Of a stretch of 64,000 nt of DNA, positions 36,580 through 47,054 are shown one piece after another; position 1 is the first letter of the stretch; each line of letters opens with the position of its first letter. A program made the position numbers and the translations under genes. The DNA comes from Bidens hawaiensis (Eukaryota > Streptophyta > Magnoliopsida > Asterales > Asteraceae). Location: positions 1,550,001 through 1,614,000 of the forward strand of contig JAIQDT010000231.1 of assembly GCA_021521415.1 (NCBI GenBank). Direction: 5' to 3'. The notes beneath the pieces are model-generated. The model was given only the letters and a program-made list of their open reading frames with translations. It was not told where the DNA came from and ran no database searches.

Positions 36580-36930
36580 TAACTATACTTGTCTCGATGG
36601 AGCATTACTTGTGGCGCTGATTTTGATGACCCGACTGTTTGTGCCGAATTTTTGGAGCACTCCTTACCGCCCGGGGAACACGTGGCTTGCAAGTTCCAGC
36701 CCCGTGACAGCCTATCCTTTGATGCTGACTACAATGTTGTTCGGGGTCTCTGTAGCCTGGCGGAGCTAATTCGCGAGAATCGAGTCCTTCGTGCTGAAAA
36801 GATTGGGTCTGACTCCGCTAGGAGGGAGTTGGAACTTGCCATGAAGGGTTTTGAGGAGGCCTCTTGGAAGGTGGGCCGGGAGGCCACTTGGAACTTGCCG
36901 AATTTAGATTTTCAGTTGCTAGCTTGTTAA
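36580..36930 (+). pseudogene. Second PF04195-type gene, middle/C-terminal part
   Basis: The frame from 36589 reads SRWSITCGADFDDPTVCAEF, then a Pro-rich turn (PPGEHVACKFQPRD), LCSLAELIRENRVLRAEK and a coiled-coil-like stretch (SARRELELAMKGFEEASWK), ending at a stop at 36928-36930. It aligns in organisation with the array units at 14106-14792 (KSYWVSGSKHS, VGIRSLGAISELL). It is interrupted on the left by the 34333 element, and the copia solo LTR at 36945 starts 14 bases after its stop. Confidence 0.55.
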
Positions 36931-36944
36931 TTATAAATTGTTAG

Positions 36945-37870
36945 TGTTGGGTTTTAACAAGATTATCAAAGTAATAAAACCTAACTTTTATAAAAAACAC
37001 AATGAAAAATAGTTTTAAATCTTGTTAATATGATGAGTATAAAGCCGATTTTATACATGCAAAACCCAAACCCGGATCCAAATACGAAATACGTACTTAC
37101 AAACACATGCATGTCACTAGAAGTTCATGCATGTTAAGCCTACCTTTCAAAATCAAGATGGGGTCAAGAGGATGATGAAATGAAAGGCTAGAACTTCAAA
37201 GAAGAAGCCCCTCAAGCTTGTATATCCTTCAAGCCTTGAAGCAAACACCTTATAGCTAGGATTTGAATGATTGAGAACTTTTCTTCCTTGGGTTTTCTTC
37301 TTGGCCGAAAAATCAAAGAGAGAATCAAAGAAGAAGAAGTTTTGTTACTTATGAAAAATTATGAGAGAAAGAAAGAGTTGGGTGGTCTTTGGAAAGCACC
37401 TCACAAGTGAACCATTCACCTTGCTTGCATGTTGTAGGAAAAAAAGGAAAGAGAGAGAGAGGGGGGGGCACCCTCTCACCCATTTCAAATTTTTTAAAAC
37501 AATTTTTATGATATAAAACTTCTCATGTTATATAATTCAAGTTTTATAAAATTGTAACATAACATATTTCAAGCAACATGCAAATTGATAAGCGTTACAC
37601 ATTGTTATTTATCCATCTTAAATAACATTATGTAATGTCCTCTCTCAAAATATAAATCATCCATATGATTTATTTCTTCCACAAGTACAATGTGTTTAGA
37701 AACCTTGTTCCAAATAACATAAGTGTTAATATTTATTTAGTATGATTACATCATATTAAACAAATATAATTGGTGTTTATCTAGCTTGTTATTGGGTATG
37801 ACCCGACTTGGATCATGATGTACTAGCCACATCAATTATAATATGTGTCTTGGGCAGACCGAGTTTAACA
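36945..37870 (-). mobile_element. Copia solo LTR, 926 bp
   Basis: TGTTGGGTTTTAACAAG...GAGTTTAACA is homologous to 4633-5573 and 12549-13514 but more diverged. GTTAG stands on both sides (36940-36944, 37871-37875). With no internal sequence and a perfect TSD this is a solo LTR. Confidence 0.9.
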
Positions 37871-37875
37871 GTTAG

Positions 37876-38255
37876 GTTGTTAATTTCACATTTGTTTCAA
37901 AGATTTGTTGATTGGTAAATGGTAACTACAAATTTTTTTTATTTTTTCATATTTTCATATATCCGTTTCACTATCTGTACGGATATCCGAATTTCGGATA
38001 TCCAGAATTTCGGATACGGATTGAAATCGACTATCTGAAATATTCGGATATCCGAATTTTGGATATCCGACATTAAACACCCCTAATAGATGGTGACATA
38101 AAGAGAAAGAAAATACATAGTAAATTACTCTTATACCTTTATTTAACTTGATCCACAAGTTACTTACGAAAGTCAATCTAAATAGAACCATTGATTAAAA
38201 TGAACAATGGCTAGAATGAGTCTCAAATTCTTATAACTTAATAAGTTCTCGTATG

Positions 38256-38291
<36 letters not shown>

Positions 38292-38402
38292 CAAAGACCG
38301 ATAAACTAAACCATACGTTCTATTCGTATTGTTCAGTTAACGAAACTCCGAGACTTAAAGTCATTGTTTAAACAATTTGCAAAATATTCGGGTATAATTT
38401 GA

Positions 38403-38466
<64 letters not shown>

Positions 38467-38640
38467 CAAAGGGGTTCTCATTTGAAATCTTTCCTATATA
38501 TATATAAACTTTTTTTACATATATATAACACCAAAGTTCAAGGTTCATTATGTAAATATACTTTAAGATCTAATTTAAAACAAATTGAAACTTCAATGGC
38601 TAATATGTAAATTATTTAAAATATAATATTTTTTTTCCCA
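37876..38640. repeat. AT-rich sequence with TATCCGAA cluster and (TA)n tracts
   Basis: 37960-38092 is dense in GGATATCCGAA words and ends AAACACCCCTA, resembling an end of the hAT-like MITE family at 13538. Dinucleotide TA tracts lie at about 38261-38289 and 38408-38463. No coding sequence is supported. Confidence 0.6.
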
Positions 38641-38869
38641 ACCCACCATCCCCATCCCCCTTTTCTTGACAAATTCGGCAACGTTTTGAACAATTCTTCA
38701 CAAATCTTCAATAAAATTCTCGTTAACTTAATCGGTTACTCCCCTTCGGCCCCTTGATATGCGTGCAAAGTCGGCCGGAATATATATCATCAAAATTTTC
38801 AAGAAGAGTTTCCCGCACAACCGTAATATCCCCGAAAAATTTCGTTATAAATAACCAAACCTTCCACAT

Positions 38870-39080
38870 TCGTTAAATCTTGAACGAATAGGAACACATT
38901 CGTTAACTAACATTCGTTATAGAACCGACGGATGTTAGAAAAAAAATAACGAATGAGTATATAACGAATAAGTCCATCTCAGTAATGAATAAGCACTTAA
39001 CGAATGAAGTTCACATTCGTTAAACCCTTTAACGAATGAGGTTATTCATTAAAACTCCGTTGACGAATGAGTTTAAGTTT
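38870..39080. repeat. ACGAATGAG / CATTCGTT motif cluster (left)
   Basis: About a dozen copies of ACGAATGAG, ACGAATAAG or CATTCGTTA in both orientations are spread through about 210 bp, at irregular spacing, separated by unrelated sequence. The same motif recurs at 39895-40010 and 42142-42230. Confidence 0.75.
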
Positions 39081-39659
39081 AACGAATAAGCCGTTAGCAC
39101 GGTTACTGTAGCCAGAAAATCGTATTTCGCTGGAAAAAACAGTTACAGTCGCAAGAAAAACGGTTATCATCATCGGAATTTTGAAAATCAAGCTCTAACA
39201 AAGGCGGATTTCATCAAATCTTCATAATTAACCACCAAAATGTATCAATAAGCTCAGATTTCCATCAGAAACATGAATATATATTCAATTCCATCGTCCA
39301 AGCACGGAATCCATTCTAATTCAAATCAACTAATAACTTAACCATCCATGGCAGATTCTTCAATTAACCATAATTAAAACCAGATTTCACACAACAATGA
39401 GGATTTACACCAGGAACATGAATCTATCATCAGATTCATCGATTATCCACCAATTCATTCAAAATCAGAACAATTCAATACGTTAACACGAAGATGTTTT
39501 CCAATCAAACTACCAATTAACTATCACAATACCTTACGTAGATTCGGAATCACATCATGAACATGAAACTATCATTAATTTCAATATTCATTCCCGAATC
39601 AATCCAAAATCCAATCAAACAGATTATGAACACGACCACAGTATCACAAGCAACCGCCG

Positions 39660-39671
39660 TCTCTTATACCA
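39660..39671 (-). other. Possible copia primer binding site
   Basis: On the - strand TGGTATAAGAGA follows an LTR-like end ...TTTACA by two bases. It resembles TGGTATCAGAGC (initiator tRNA-Met) with one mismatch in twelve. Confidence 0.4.
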
Positions 39672-40914
39672 GTTGTAAATACGTTATAGAGCTTAAGATC
39701 TAGTTGCAATACCGATTCGTAACTCATGTTCAATACGTTAAAGGAACAATACATTAATGGAGGATGAATACATTATGGTCTAGGGAGAATCCGGTAGCAT
39801 TACATTACATGGAGGAAAAATAAGCACGGATCTCTATGCAAACTCACTATGGAAGGCCTATTTATAGGCATGCTTCATTAGTTAGAATTATAGTAACGAA
39901 TGAGGCATCTCATTCGTTAACTGGACTAACGAATGAGGTCTTTCCATATCCCATGCGCTAAACATGCTTAGCGAATGGATATACATTAACGAATGAGCCT
40001 CCATTCGTTACACTGTGTAACGCCCGTTAACTCCGGTTTCAAGAATTAAAGCTTGTAGAGTATGTATAACTCTCAGGACTTAACCGACATTTCTCGGAAG
40101 CCTTTACGTCATCCCGGTACGTTAAAGAACCAAACTCTTCCTTCCATTTTTCCTTACAACTTCAATCTGGTGGGACTAGAGTATAAAATATTATGTTATA
40201 ACATAACCTAACCCTAGCCCCCACCATTTTCTACGATCGGCAGGTAGAGGGTGACCCAAGACCCACGATTTTCTTTTTTGCAGCCAATTCTAAGCCTTAG
40301 AACTTCAATTCAAGGTATGTACTACGATTCCCCAACTCTTTTACACGTTAATTGATCCTTATATTGCGCGTATTGATCGAAAAACGTCTTGTTGTAGGCT
40401 AACCGGGTGGCTGCCCAATTGAGCTTTTCTGGGGCTGTTTTGAGTGAGGTTTTAGCATCAAAATCCCACTAGGTATGACATGTACATCATATTATAATTT
40501 CATGGCCATTGGAGGTGTTTAGGTCGGTCAATCGATTTTAGTTCGAAAACTAGGGTTTATCAGGTGCAGAATTGCAAATTGTTGAATTTGATGCGTTAAT
40601 TGATCGGGTGACCGACCGAATCAGTTTGTACAGCCCTATGGGGGTTTAAGGGCTGTGGAAAAATTATTTTTTTTTGATGCTCGGGGCTGTTGTGGTTAGT
40701 GCTTCGTCAATCGAGTCGGCGGTGCGCGAATTTTCGTTTAAACGTTAAAGTAAGAGTTGTAAAAAGGAACCGTCAACCCTATCAACTCGGGTGACATAAT
40801 CTTGATGAATGAAAAGATTTAAAATGGAATTTGGTCCATTCGGGGCTGATTCGTTTAACAAATGGTTTTAAGGTTTATTACACTCACATTCGACCCGATT
40901 TGATTATCCTTGTC

Positions 40915-41030
40915 CAAGTGTTGGGCCTTGGGCCAAGTTGTTGGGCCCAAAAGTTGTTGGGCCTTGGGCCAAGTGTTGGGCCTTGGGCCAAGTTGTTGGG
41001 CCTTGGCCCAAAGCGTTGGGCTTGAACGGC
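40915..41030 (+). repeat. TTGGGCC(TT)GGGCCAAG minisatellite
   Basis: About seven repeats of TTGGGCC and GGCCCAA words in direct and inverted order lie within the solo LTR. Related LTR copies lack the expansion. Confidence 0.7.
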
Positions 41031-41561
41031 CCATTAGGCAAGAGTCTTCTTACGGTTTAGTTTAGTAATGTGTTGTTTATAATTTACAGACCCTTGCTTG
41101 TGATTATGCACTTAGGGATTTCCTAGCTCGTTACAGGTGTTTGATTGATTCCAGGTTAGTTCATGATGCCCCTTTTTACTCTTTTTACTTTTGGGCTAGC
41201 ATGCACACCTAAATGTTTTTCTTACTTGATGAAATGCTTTGAATGGTTTTACATAGGCTTGCTAGTATTGGTAGGCCTTAGAATGTTATAGAGTGTGTAT
41301 GTATATATATATTTGTATATATTTAGAATGGCCAAGATTTGGCGAATGTTGTAGCCGTCTCGACTACTGAATGCTGCGTATGCCTACCTTGTGTTTTCAT
41401 GTGCCGAATGTTACGTGTTTGGGTTGTACGTTTGCTCAACCGTGAATGTTTGTAGTCGTCTTGACTACTGAATGTTGCGTGTGCCTACTTTGTGTTTGCA
41501 TGCGCTGAATTTATGTGTTTGGGTTGTACGTTTTCTCGGCCCTGAATGTTATTATTGAATG

Positions 41562-41655
<94 letters not shown>
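41562..41655. repeat. (TA)n microsatellite of about 94 bp
   Basis: An almost uninterrupted TA dinucleotide run ends at TTGATATATATAGG. The long ORFs it creates on both strands are artefacts. Confidence 0.95.
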
Positions 41656-41657
<2 letters not shown>

Positions 41658-42274
41658 ATATATATAGGAATGCACACATAGAGATGCTCATACGTAAGAA
41701 TGACTATTTATTGGATGTGGTGACCTAACCGATGTACTTCCGTTTGCTGTTTTTAAAACCGTTTGAATGATTATTAAAACTGTTGCTACTTATTTAAAAC
41801 TTGAACTCACTCAGCTTAAGCTGACTTTGTGTACATGTTAGTGTGAGTTTCAGGTTAGGAAGAGGATGCCTTATCGCTTGGACGTGCACGGAGCTACTTG
41901 GACGGTGAAGGGCATACTGGAATGAAGAATTAGTTATGAACATTTTATTTCAAAAGACTTTTAAAAGTTATACTTAATTTTGATTTTGGGAACTCATTCA
42001 TCTATTTACGTTTTCCGCCGAATTATACTCTGTAATGCTATTTTAATGCAAAGAATTGTTTTTAAGTTTAATTATTTTTACGGATGTTTTGGAATGATTA
42101 CCAACTGTTGGGTTCCCGGGGTTCGGGGCTTACACACTGTAGTAACGAATGGGCTCCTAACTTAACGGATGAGCCTAGTCTTTAATGAATGAGGCCTCAT
42201 TCGCTAAGCATCCTTAACGAATGAGCCTTTATACATTAATATAAAGACTAAACTACCCCTAGCATATTCGAACA

Positions 42275-43298
42275 GCTGCGGACACCAAATTTGTGCACTA
42301 ATAAATAGGACATAAATCATCATCAAAACTCATACCAATCATCAAATCAAACAAAAATATTCTCTAAAATCCCTCTTTGATTCATTCAAGTTCGTCCCCG
42401 GCCAACCTCCATTCACCATCTTTCAGGCACAAAATCAAGTAAGTAATATATGGTTTTTAATCATTTTTAGCCGTCGAACAAAACCCGTAAATCAATTTTA
42501 ACAAACAGAGAACCAATTAACGGATTTGAAATTTAGGGATTATAATGAAGAAGATGAACAAGTATATGTGTTTATATATATTTATTCTAGTTATGTTATC
42601 AATAATCAAGCTAGTCTAGTTGGTTAACTCTCTTGGGTATAAGTGGAAGAACCCGGGTTCGAACCCGGGTTAGGCCGTTTCGAAAAAATTTTTAAGTGTT
42701 TTTCTTTTTTGTTATTAATCAAAATAAATTACTATAAATTATTATATACTATTTTAAATCAAATAAAATTTATTTTAAGTTAAATAAATTAAATTTCGTT
42801 AACGTTATAGAACGCTAAATTGTTGATTTTCAGGATAAACTTACCGTTAAAATCCGTAATTCGTAAATATTATAACACTGTTAAATTATTAATCAATATT
42901 AGTTAAAATAATATTTAAAATGTTAAAATTCCATTAAAAATTAAAAATAATATTTTATTATAAAATGCCTTAAAATAACATTAAAGTAATCCATAGTCCT
43001 AAAATTCAATTATTTAACTTTTCCAATCCCGTTAGTTAAATTTTGTGTTTTGTTTTATTTATAGTTCGTGAGATTCAACGGATTTGACTTTTTTGACGCG
43101 TTTTGGATTTTCTTTTTATTTTCGCTTCAATATCTAAGGTGAGTTTCTCACGCCCCCTTTGTAAACGTTTTTACATTTTGGGTGTAGCATGTATATCCTA
43201 TTCAAATATTTACTTAGTTATTCTTTATTTAAACTGCAATTCGAATTATAGACTTGTGTGTTCATTTTCTTACTTTCGTTGTGCGATTATCCGGCTAC
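42275..43298. other. Repeat-derived flank with tRNA-like segment
   Basis: It contains a TATA-like AATAAATAGG at 42300, a pyrimidine-rich leader-like stretch, the tRNA-like segment at about 42608-42680 and AT-rich sequence. No coding region is supported. Confidence 0.4.
42608..42680 (+). repeat. tRNA-like segment, probable SINE head or tRNA relic
   Basis: TAGTCTAGTTGG fits the A box of RNA polymerase III promoters and GGTTCGAACCC fits the B box, with near-normal spacing. Acceptor and D stems do not pair well and the base before the would-be anticodon is not T, so it is not a functional tRNA gene. A T-rich run (about 42690-42715) follows. The B box sits inside a 22-bp perfect palindrome (42646-42667). 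Confidence 0.45.
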
Positions 43299-45528
43299 TG
43301 TGACATTCGTGACAAAACCAGATGTAGATTAGTATTTACATATCGAGTAAACGATTAATCGTTTACACGTAACGACCAAATGAATAACCAAATTATGCTG
43401 GTTATCACCCGGATATATTCGGGGCGATTTAAAAGTGATACACATATATTAGAATCTAACATATTAATATTATGCCCATAGTACATGGCAAACCAATAAA
43501 ACGAAAATATTCTCGTTTAACAATACGCTATGACTTTAAACTCTAAAGCTAGTTTCAAACCAAGCATTGTATCATCCGCCAAGTCGAAAAAGACTTACAA
43601 AAAACTTATTTGAGATATATTAATCGACCCGTGAAAATATGTTGGATTTTTACAACCAAATGGTATGTTTTTATTAATTTACAAAAATTTGGCCGAAAAA
43701 CAGTCGTTTACGCGCTGTTTAGCACACCCGATTTATTTTTCTTGCCAAAAACCGAACCCAAAATAAATTTAGACATGGATTTCAAGGATGGAACGCAAAA
43801 AGAGGCAAAATAGCCACATGAGGAGCCCAAGGGACCTCCCAATAATTGTGGACGCCATATAAGACTTTTTTTCGTCTTGATATAACTTACTTCCCAAGCT
43901 TGTTACACAAGATATTTTCACACCAAAACACTCCATTGTAACTGCTTCCTTTGTTCTTCAAAATTCCCAGCCAAAACCTAAGGTAAAATATCAATTTTTG
44001 ATCATTTAAAACTTCTTTTAACATGAGTTTTACATAAAGATTATAGTTTGATTACGAAAAATCATTTCTAACGATGAAAAACCCCTAAAAATGATCCAAA
44101 AACATATTTAGATCATAAACAAGGTTAGAATCAGAATCAATAAATTTTTTAGCCATAAACATGGATTAAGAGTTTTAAATCGCGTTTTTAAGGTTCAAAA
44201 CTCGGTTTGAAAATCTAAACGAAACCCTTTGTTTAAAGGCTGGATGATAGATGTTACAAGCTTTGTATTGTGATTCATGACATGTAGATACACTAACTAG
44301 AAGGCCAAGAAACCAGAAAAGCGAGAAAAGGGCCTAAACTCGTCTAGGGACTGTTTAAGATTAGATTGTGACATTCTTGTTGTTAGCCTATGAAACTTTA
44401 TATGGACATCATGGATCTTATGAATGAGTCCCTGTCCAAATTTGGGAATTTTTCGATAAACCGTGAATATTTGGTGAATTTATTACCGTATGTTAGGGTT
44501 TAATTGGGAAAAATACTTAAACTGCTTGGAAAATTATGAACTTTTGTGGAGAACACAGGTAATATATCACAAGATCACATATAAATTTTGTTGGCAATTG
44601 GAGAACCCTAGCTATGATTTCTTGATTCGTGTTTATTCGAGTTTTAACAGTTGTTTAGGGCTCAAAAAGGTAATTTATCAAAGTTTTTAAGTTCTAGAAA
44701 TTTTACAGGGTATTTTGGAAGTTATTTGAATCACTCAGAAAATTTATCGGATTTTTTAAAAATCTTTTGGTATAAACGGACGATTTACCTATTAAAAATC
44801 TCATATAAAATGGATTTTAATAAATTGATGAATCAGTAAATAATTTTAGAAATATTTGTATAAAAATATACATATCTTAATTAGTGAGTGTACAAATTTT
44901 CATAATTTAACAATAAACAGATAATTAATTGTGCTAAATTGAAAGTTAAACAAATACAATTCTGATAAAAACTGACATGTTTGTGATTAACGAACCCGAT
45001 GGAATATCAAAACATCAAGAGTGGTCAAATATCATATTTTCAGGTTAACTAAGTAAAACCTAACATTTTGTGACAAATTCAGAAAATCCGGATGAATTGT
45101 GCGCGTTTTCTCTAAACCAAACTGTATAAAACGGAAATGAGCCTTGTAGCGAATCCAAAGATCTAAACCCTGATTTTTCTTTATAAATTGAATCATTTTA
45201 TTAACTGAAACATTTACCCAAGTTTACGTGATCTTACCTGTTTCCGAAACGCGTAAAAGACCAACTTGGCCTAGCACGAGAAACGGTGAAACTGAGCCAA
45301 GTTCGATTTTAAGCATTAGACATTGAACAACGTCACAATTTAAGACTAATAACATATTCTTGGTGTGACAGCTATACCCAGACAAGATATACAGTCCGGT
45401 TTAGTATGGAGACTTTAATAATATAAAATATTAATTATATAAAACTAATTATAGAAACCAAGTGGTAAATAGCTGAACGGACTGTGAACCAATACTGTGC
45501 TGAGTACACCACTATACATTGATTTCAT
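43299..45528 (+). mobile_element. LTR of the TGTGACA family (left part)
   Basis: It begins TGTGACATTCGTGAC and aligns along its length with 47055 to about 49290: shared blocks include AAACCAAGCATTGTATCATC, the CGCGTAAA... block and TTAGACATTGAACAAC. It stops at ATTTCAT, where the TGTAACGCCC-type LTR begins. The counterpart continues as TTTCATGACC, so the rest should lie beyond the inserted elements, outside the window. Confidence 0.75.
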
Positions 45529-47054
45529 TGTAACGCCCGTTAATTTCAGTTCAATGATTTAAAGCTATGTAGAGTATGTACATCTTTCGGGATTTATCCA
45601 TGTTTTCCCTGCTGTCTTCACGTCATTCCTATAAGTAAAATCTGTTAACTTTCCACTCAAGTTGATCCACCTTTCATAAATGAGAGACTAGAGTGTAACT
45701 TGTTGTTTTATATCATAAAACTAAAACCCTAGCCCCCCCCCCCCCTCTTGGCCGATCGGAACAGGAGCAGCAGCACACACCCCTCTTTTTCTTTGTTTGC
45801 AGCCAATTCCAAGTGTAAAACTTCAATTCAAGGTTAGCCCTATATCCCTACAAGTCTTTTACACATTAATTGGTCATTATAACTCGCTTATACATCGTTA
45901 AATCGCATGTTTTAGGCTTACCGGGTGGTTGTCCATTCAAGCACTTTCGGGACTGTTTTGACTAAGGTTTTTGCTCCATAATCTTCCTAGCTATGTCTTG
46001 TATATCATACTTTAGTATCGTGAATTTTGGCATTCGTTAGGTTGGTCAATTGTTGATAAAGTGAAAACTAGAATTCGGTTGACTAGTTTGTGAATTGTGG
46101 TGTCTAGCGCGTTGTTTGAGGGAATTAACAACCAATTCGAGTGTTGTAGCCTTGGTATAATTTGTTAGCTGTAAGAAACTGATTTTTAAAGGTATTAGGG
46201 CTGAATTAGTTGTCGTTTACTCAAATGGGTCGGTACAACGCGTATTCGCGTTTATTGAATAGTTGGTGCGTTGTGCTTGCGAGTTACCGACCCATCCAAC
46301 TCGTATAGTGTCGTGTGGACTAGTAGGCTGTGAATTTATCAAATTGGGTCCACACGGGGCTGAGTTGGATGTTAAGTTCCTAAACAACTCTTAAACGCGC
46401 ATATTCGTCTCACCTATTACTTCCAGGGGTAGTTTAGGAATTCTTTATTCTCGGGAGTATCTAGGGGTCGTTTTGGTAAATATAAGGCCCCGGGGGCTGT
46501 TTTAATCGAACTTGGTGAGGTTGAGACTTTAGGTAACTTGAACCACGTTAGAAAGCCTCGTAGGATAAACGAGTCCTTTCAGTACCGTTAGTAATTATTG
46601 TGTATAATCCGACAGGCATGTGAGTTGTGGGCGTACTTAGGGGTTATCTAGCTCCTGGTGAATTTGTGCCTCGTGTCAGGTGAGTTTATGATGCCCCTTT
46701 TCACTCTTTTCAAGTTTTGGGCTAGCATACACACCAAACCGTTTTTACTTGATAAACCGCTTATATGATTTTGCGTAGACTCACTTGTACTATGGTATAT
46801 TTTTTGATGATATTTAAGTATGTATACATATGTGATACCTTATGGCCCATAGGCTTACTGTAGTATGGTATATCTTGGAATAATATATACGTATGTTTAA
46901 ACATGTTTTACTTTATGGCCAATGATTGGCGTTGTTAATTAGCCGTTACCGACTAAAGATGTTTGTGTATGCCTACTTTGTTTTTGCATACGGTGGATGG
47001 AATGTTAGGTGTTTGGGTCGTACGTGTGCTCGACCCTGATGTTAATACTTTGAT
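45529..47054 (+). mobile_element. LTR of the TGTAACGCCC family, left part, nested
   Basis: It starts TGTAACGCCCGTTAATTTC and aligns with the reverse complement of 26384-29229. It is interrupted at 47055 by a TGTGACA solo LTR, resumes at 50080-50150 (TATGCATAGGGATATAATTA..., matching about 26880-26960 reversed) and is interrupted again by the copia element at 50151. Confidence 0.82.

Larger units (their letters stand above)
40016..42134 (+). mobile_element. Solo LTR, TGTAACGCCC family, 2119 bp
   Basis: TGTAACGCCCGTTAA...GGGGCTTACA has a perfect TSD CACTG (40011-40015, 42135-42139). It is homologous to 26384-29229 (reverse) and 45529-47054. It contains a GGGCC-rich minisatellite (40915-41030) and a long (TA)n tract (about 41562-41655). 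There is no internal coding region. Confidence 0.88.
39674..42274 (-). mobile_element. Putative short copia LTR split by a solo LTR
   Basis: Without the inserted solo LTR (40016-42134) and one TSD copy the stretch is about 477 bp. On the - strand it would begin TGTTCGAATATG (ending at 42274) and end TTTACA (39674). It would contain the ACGAATGAG motif cluster, then a TATA box (CCTATAAATAGG, about 39849-39860), and be followed by a primer binding site. No partner LTR or TSD was found, so the call is tentative. Confidence 0.4.

Noticed and set aside
38333..38548. 71-aa - strand frame
   Set aside because: It is also produced by a (TA)n tract.
41485..41728. Long Ile/Tyr frames on both strands
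   Set aside because: They are translations of the (TA)n tract.
42608..42680. Functional tRNA gene
   Set aside because: Acceptor, D and anticodon stems pair poorly although the A and B boxes are good.
45731..45746. C-tract of about 14 bases
   Set aside because: It is a simple homopolymer in an LTR with no further structure; length may be a sequencing artefact.
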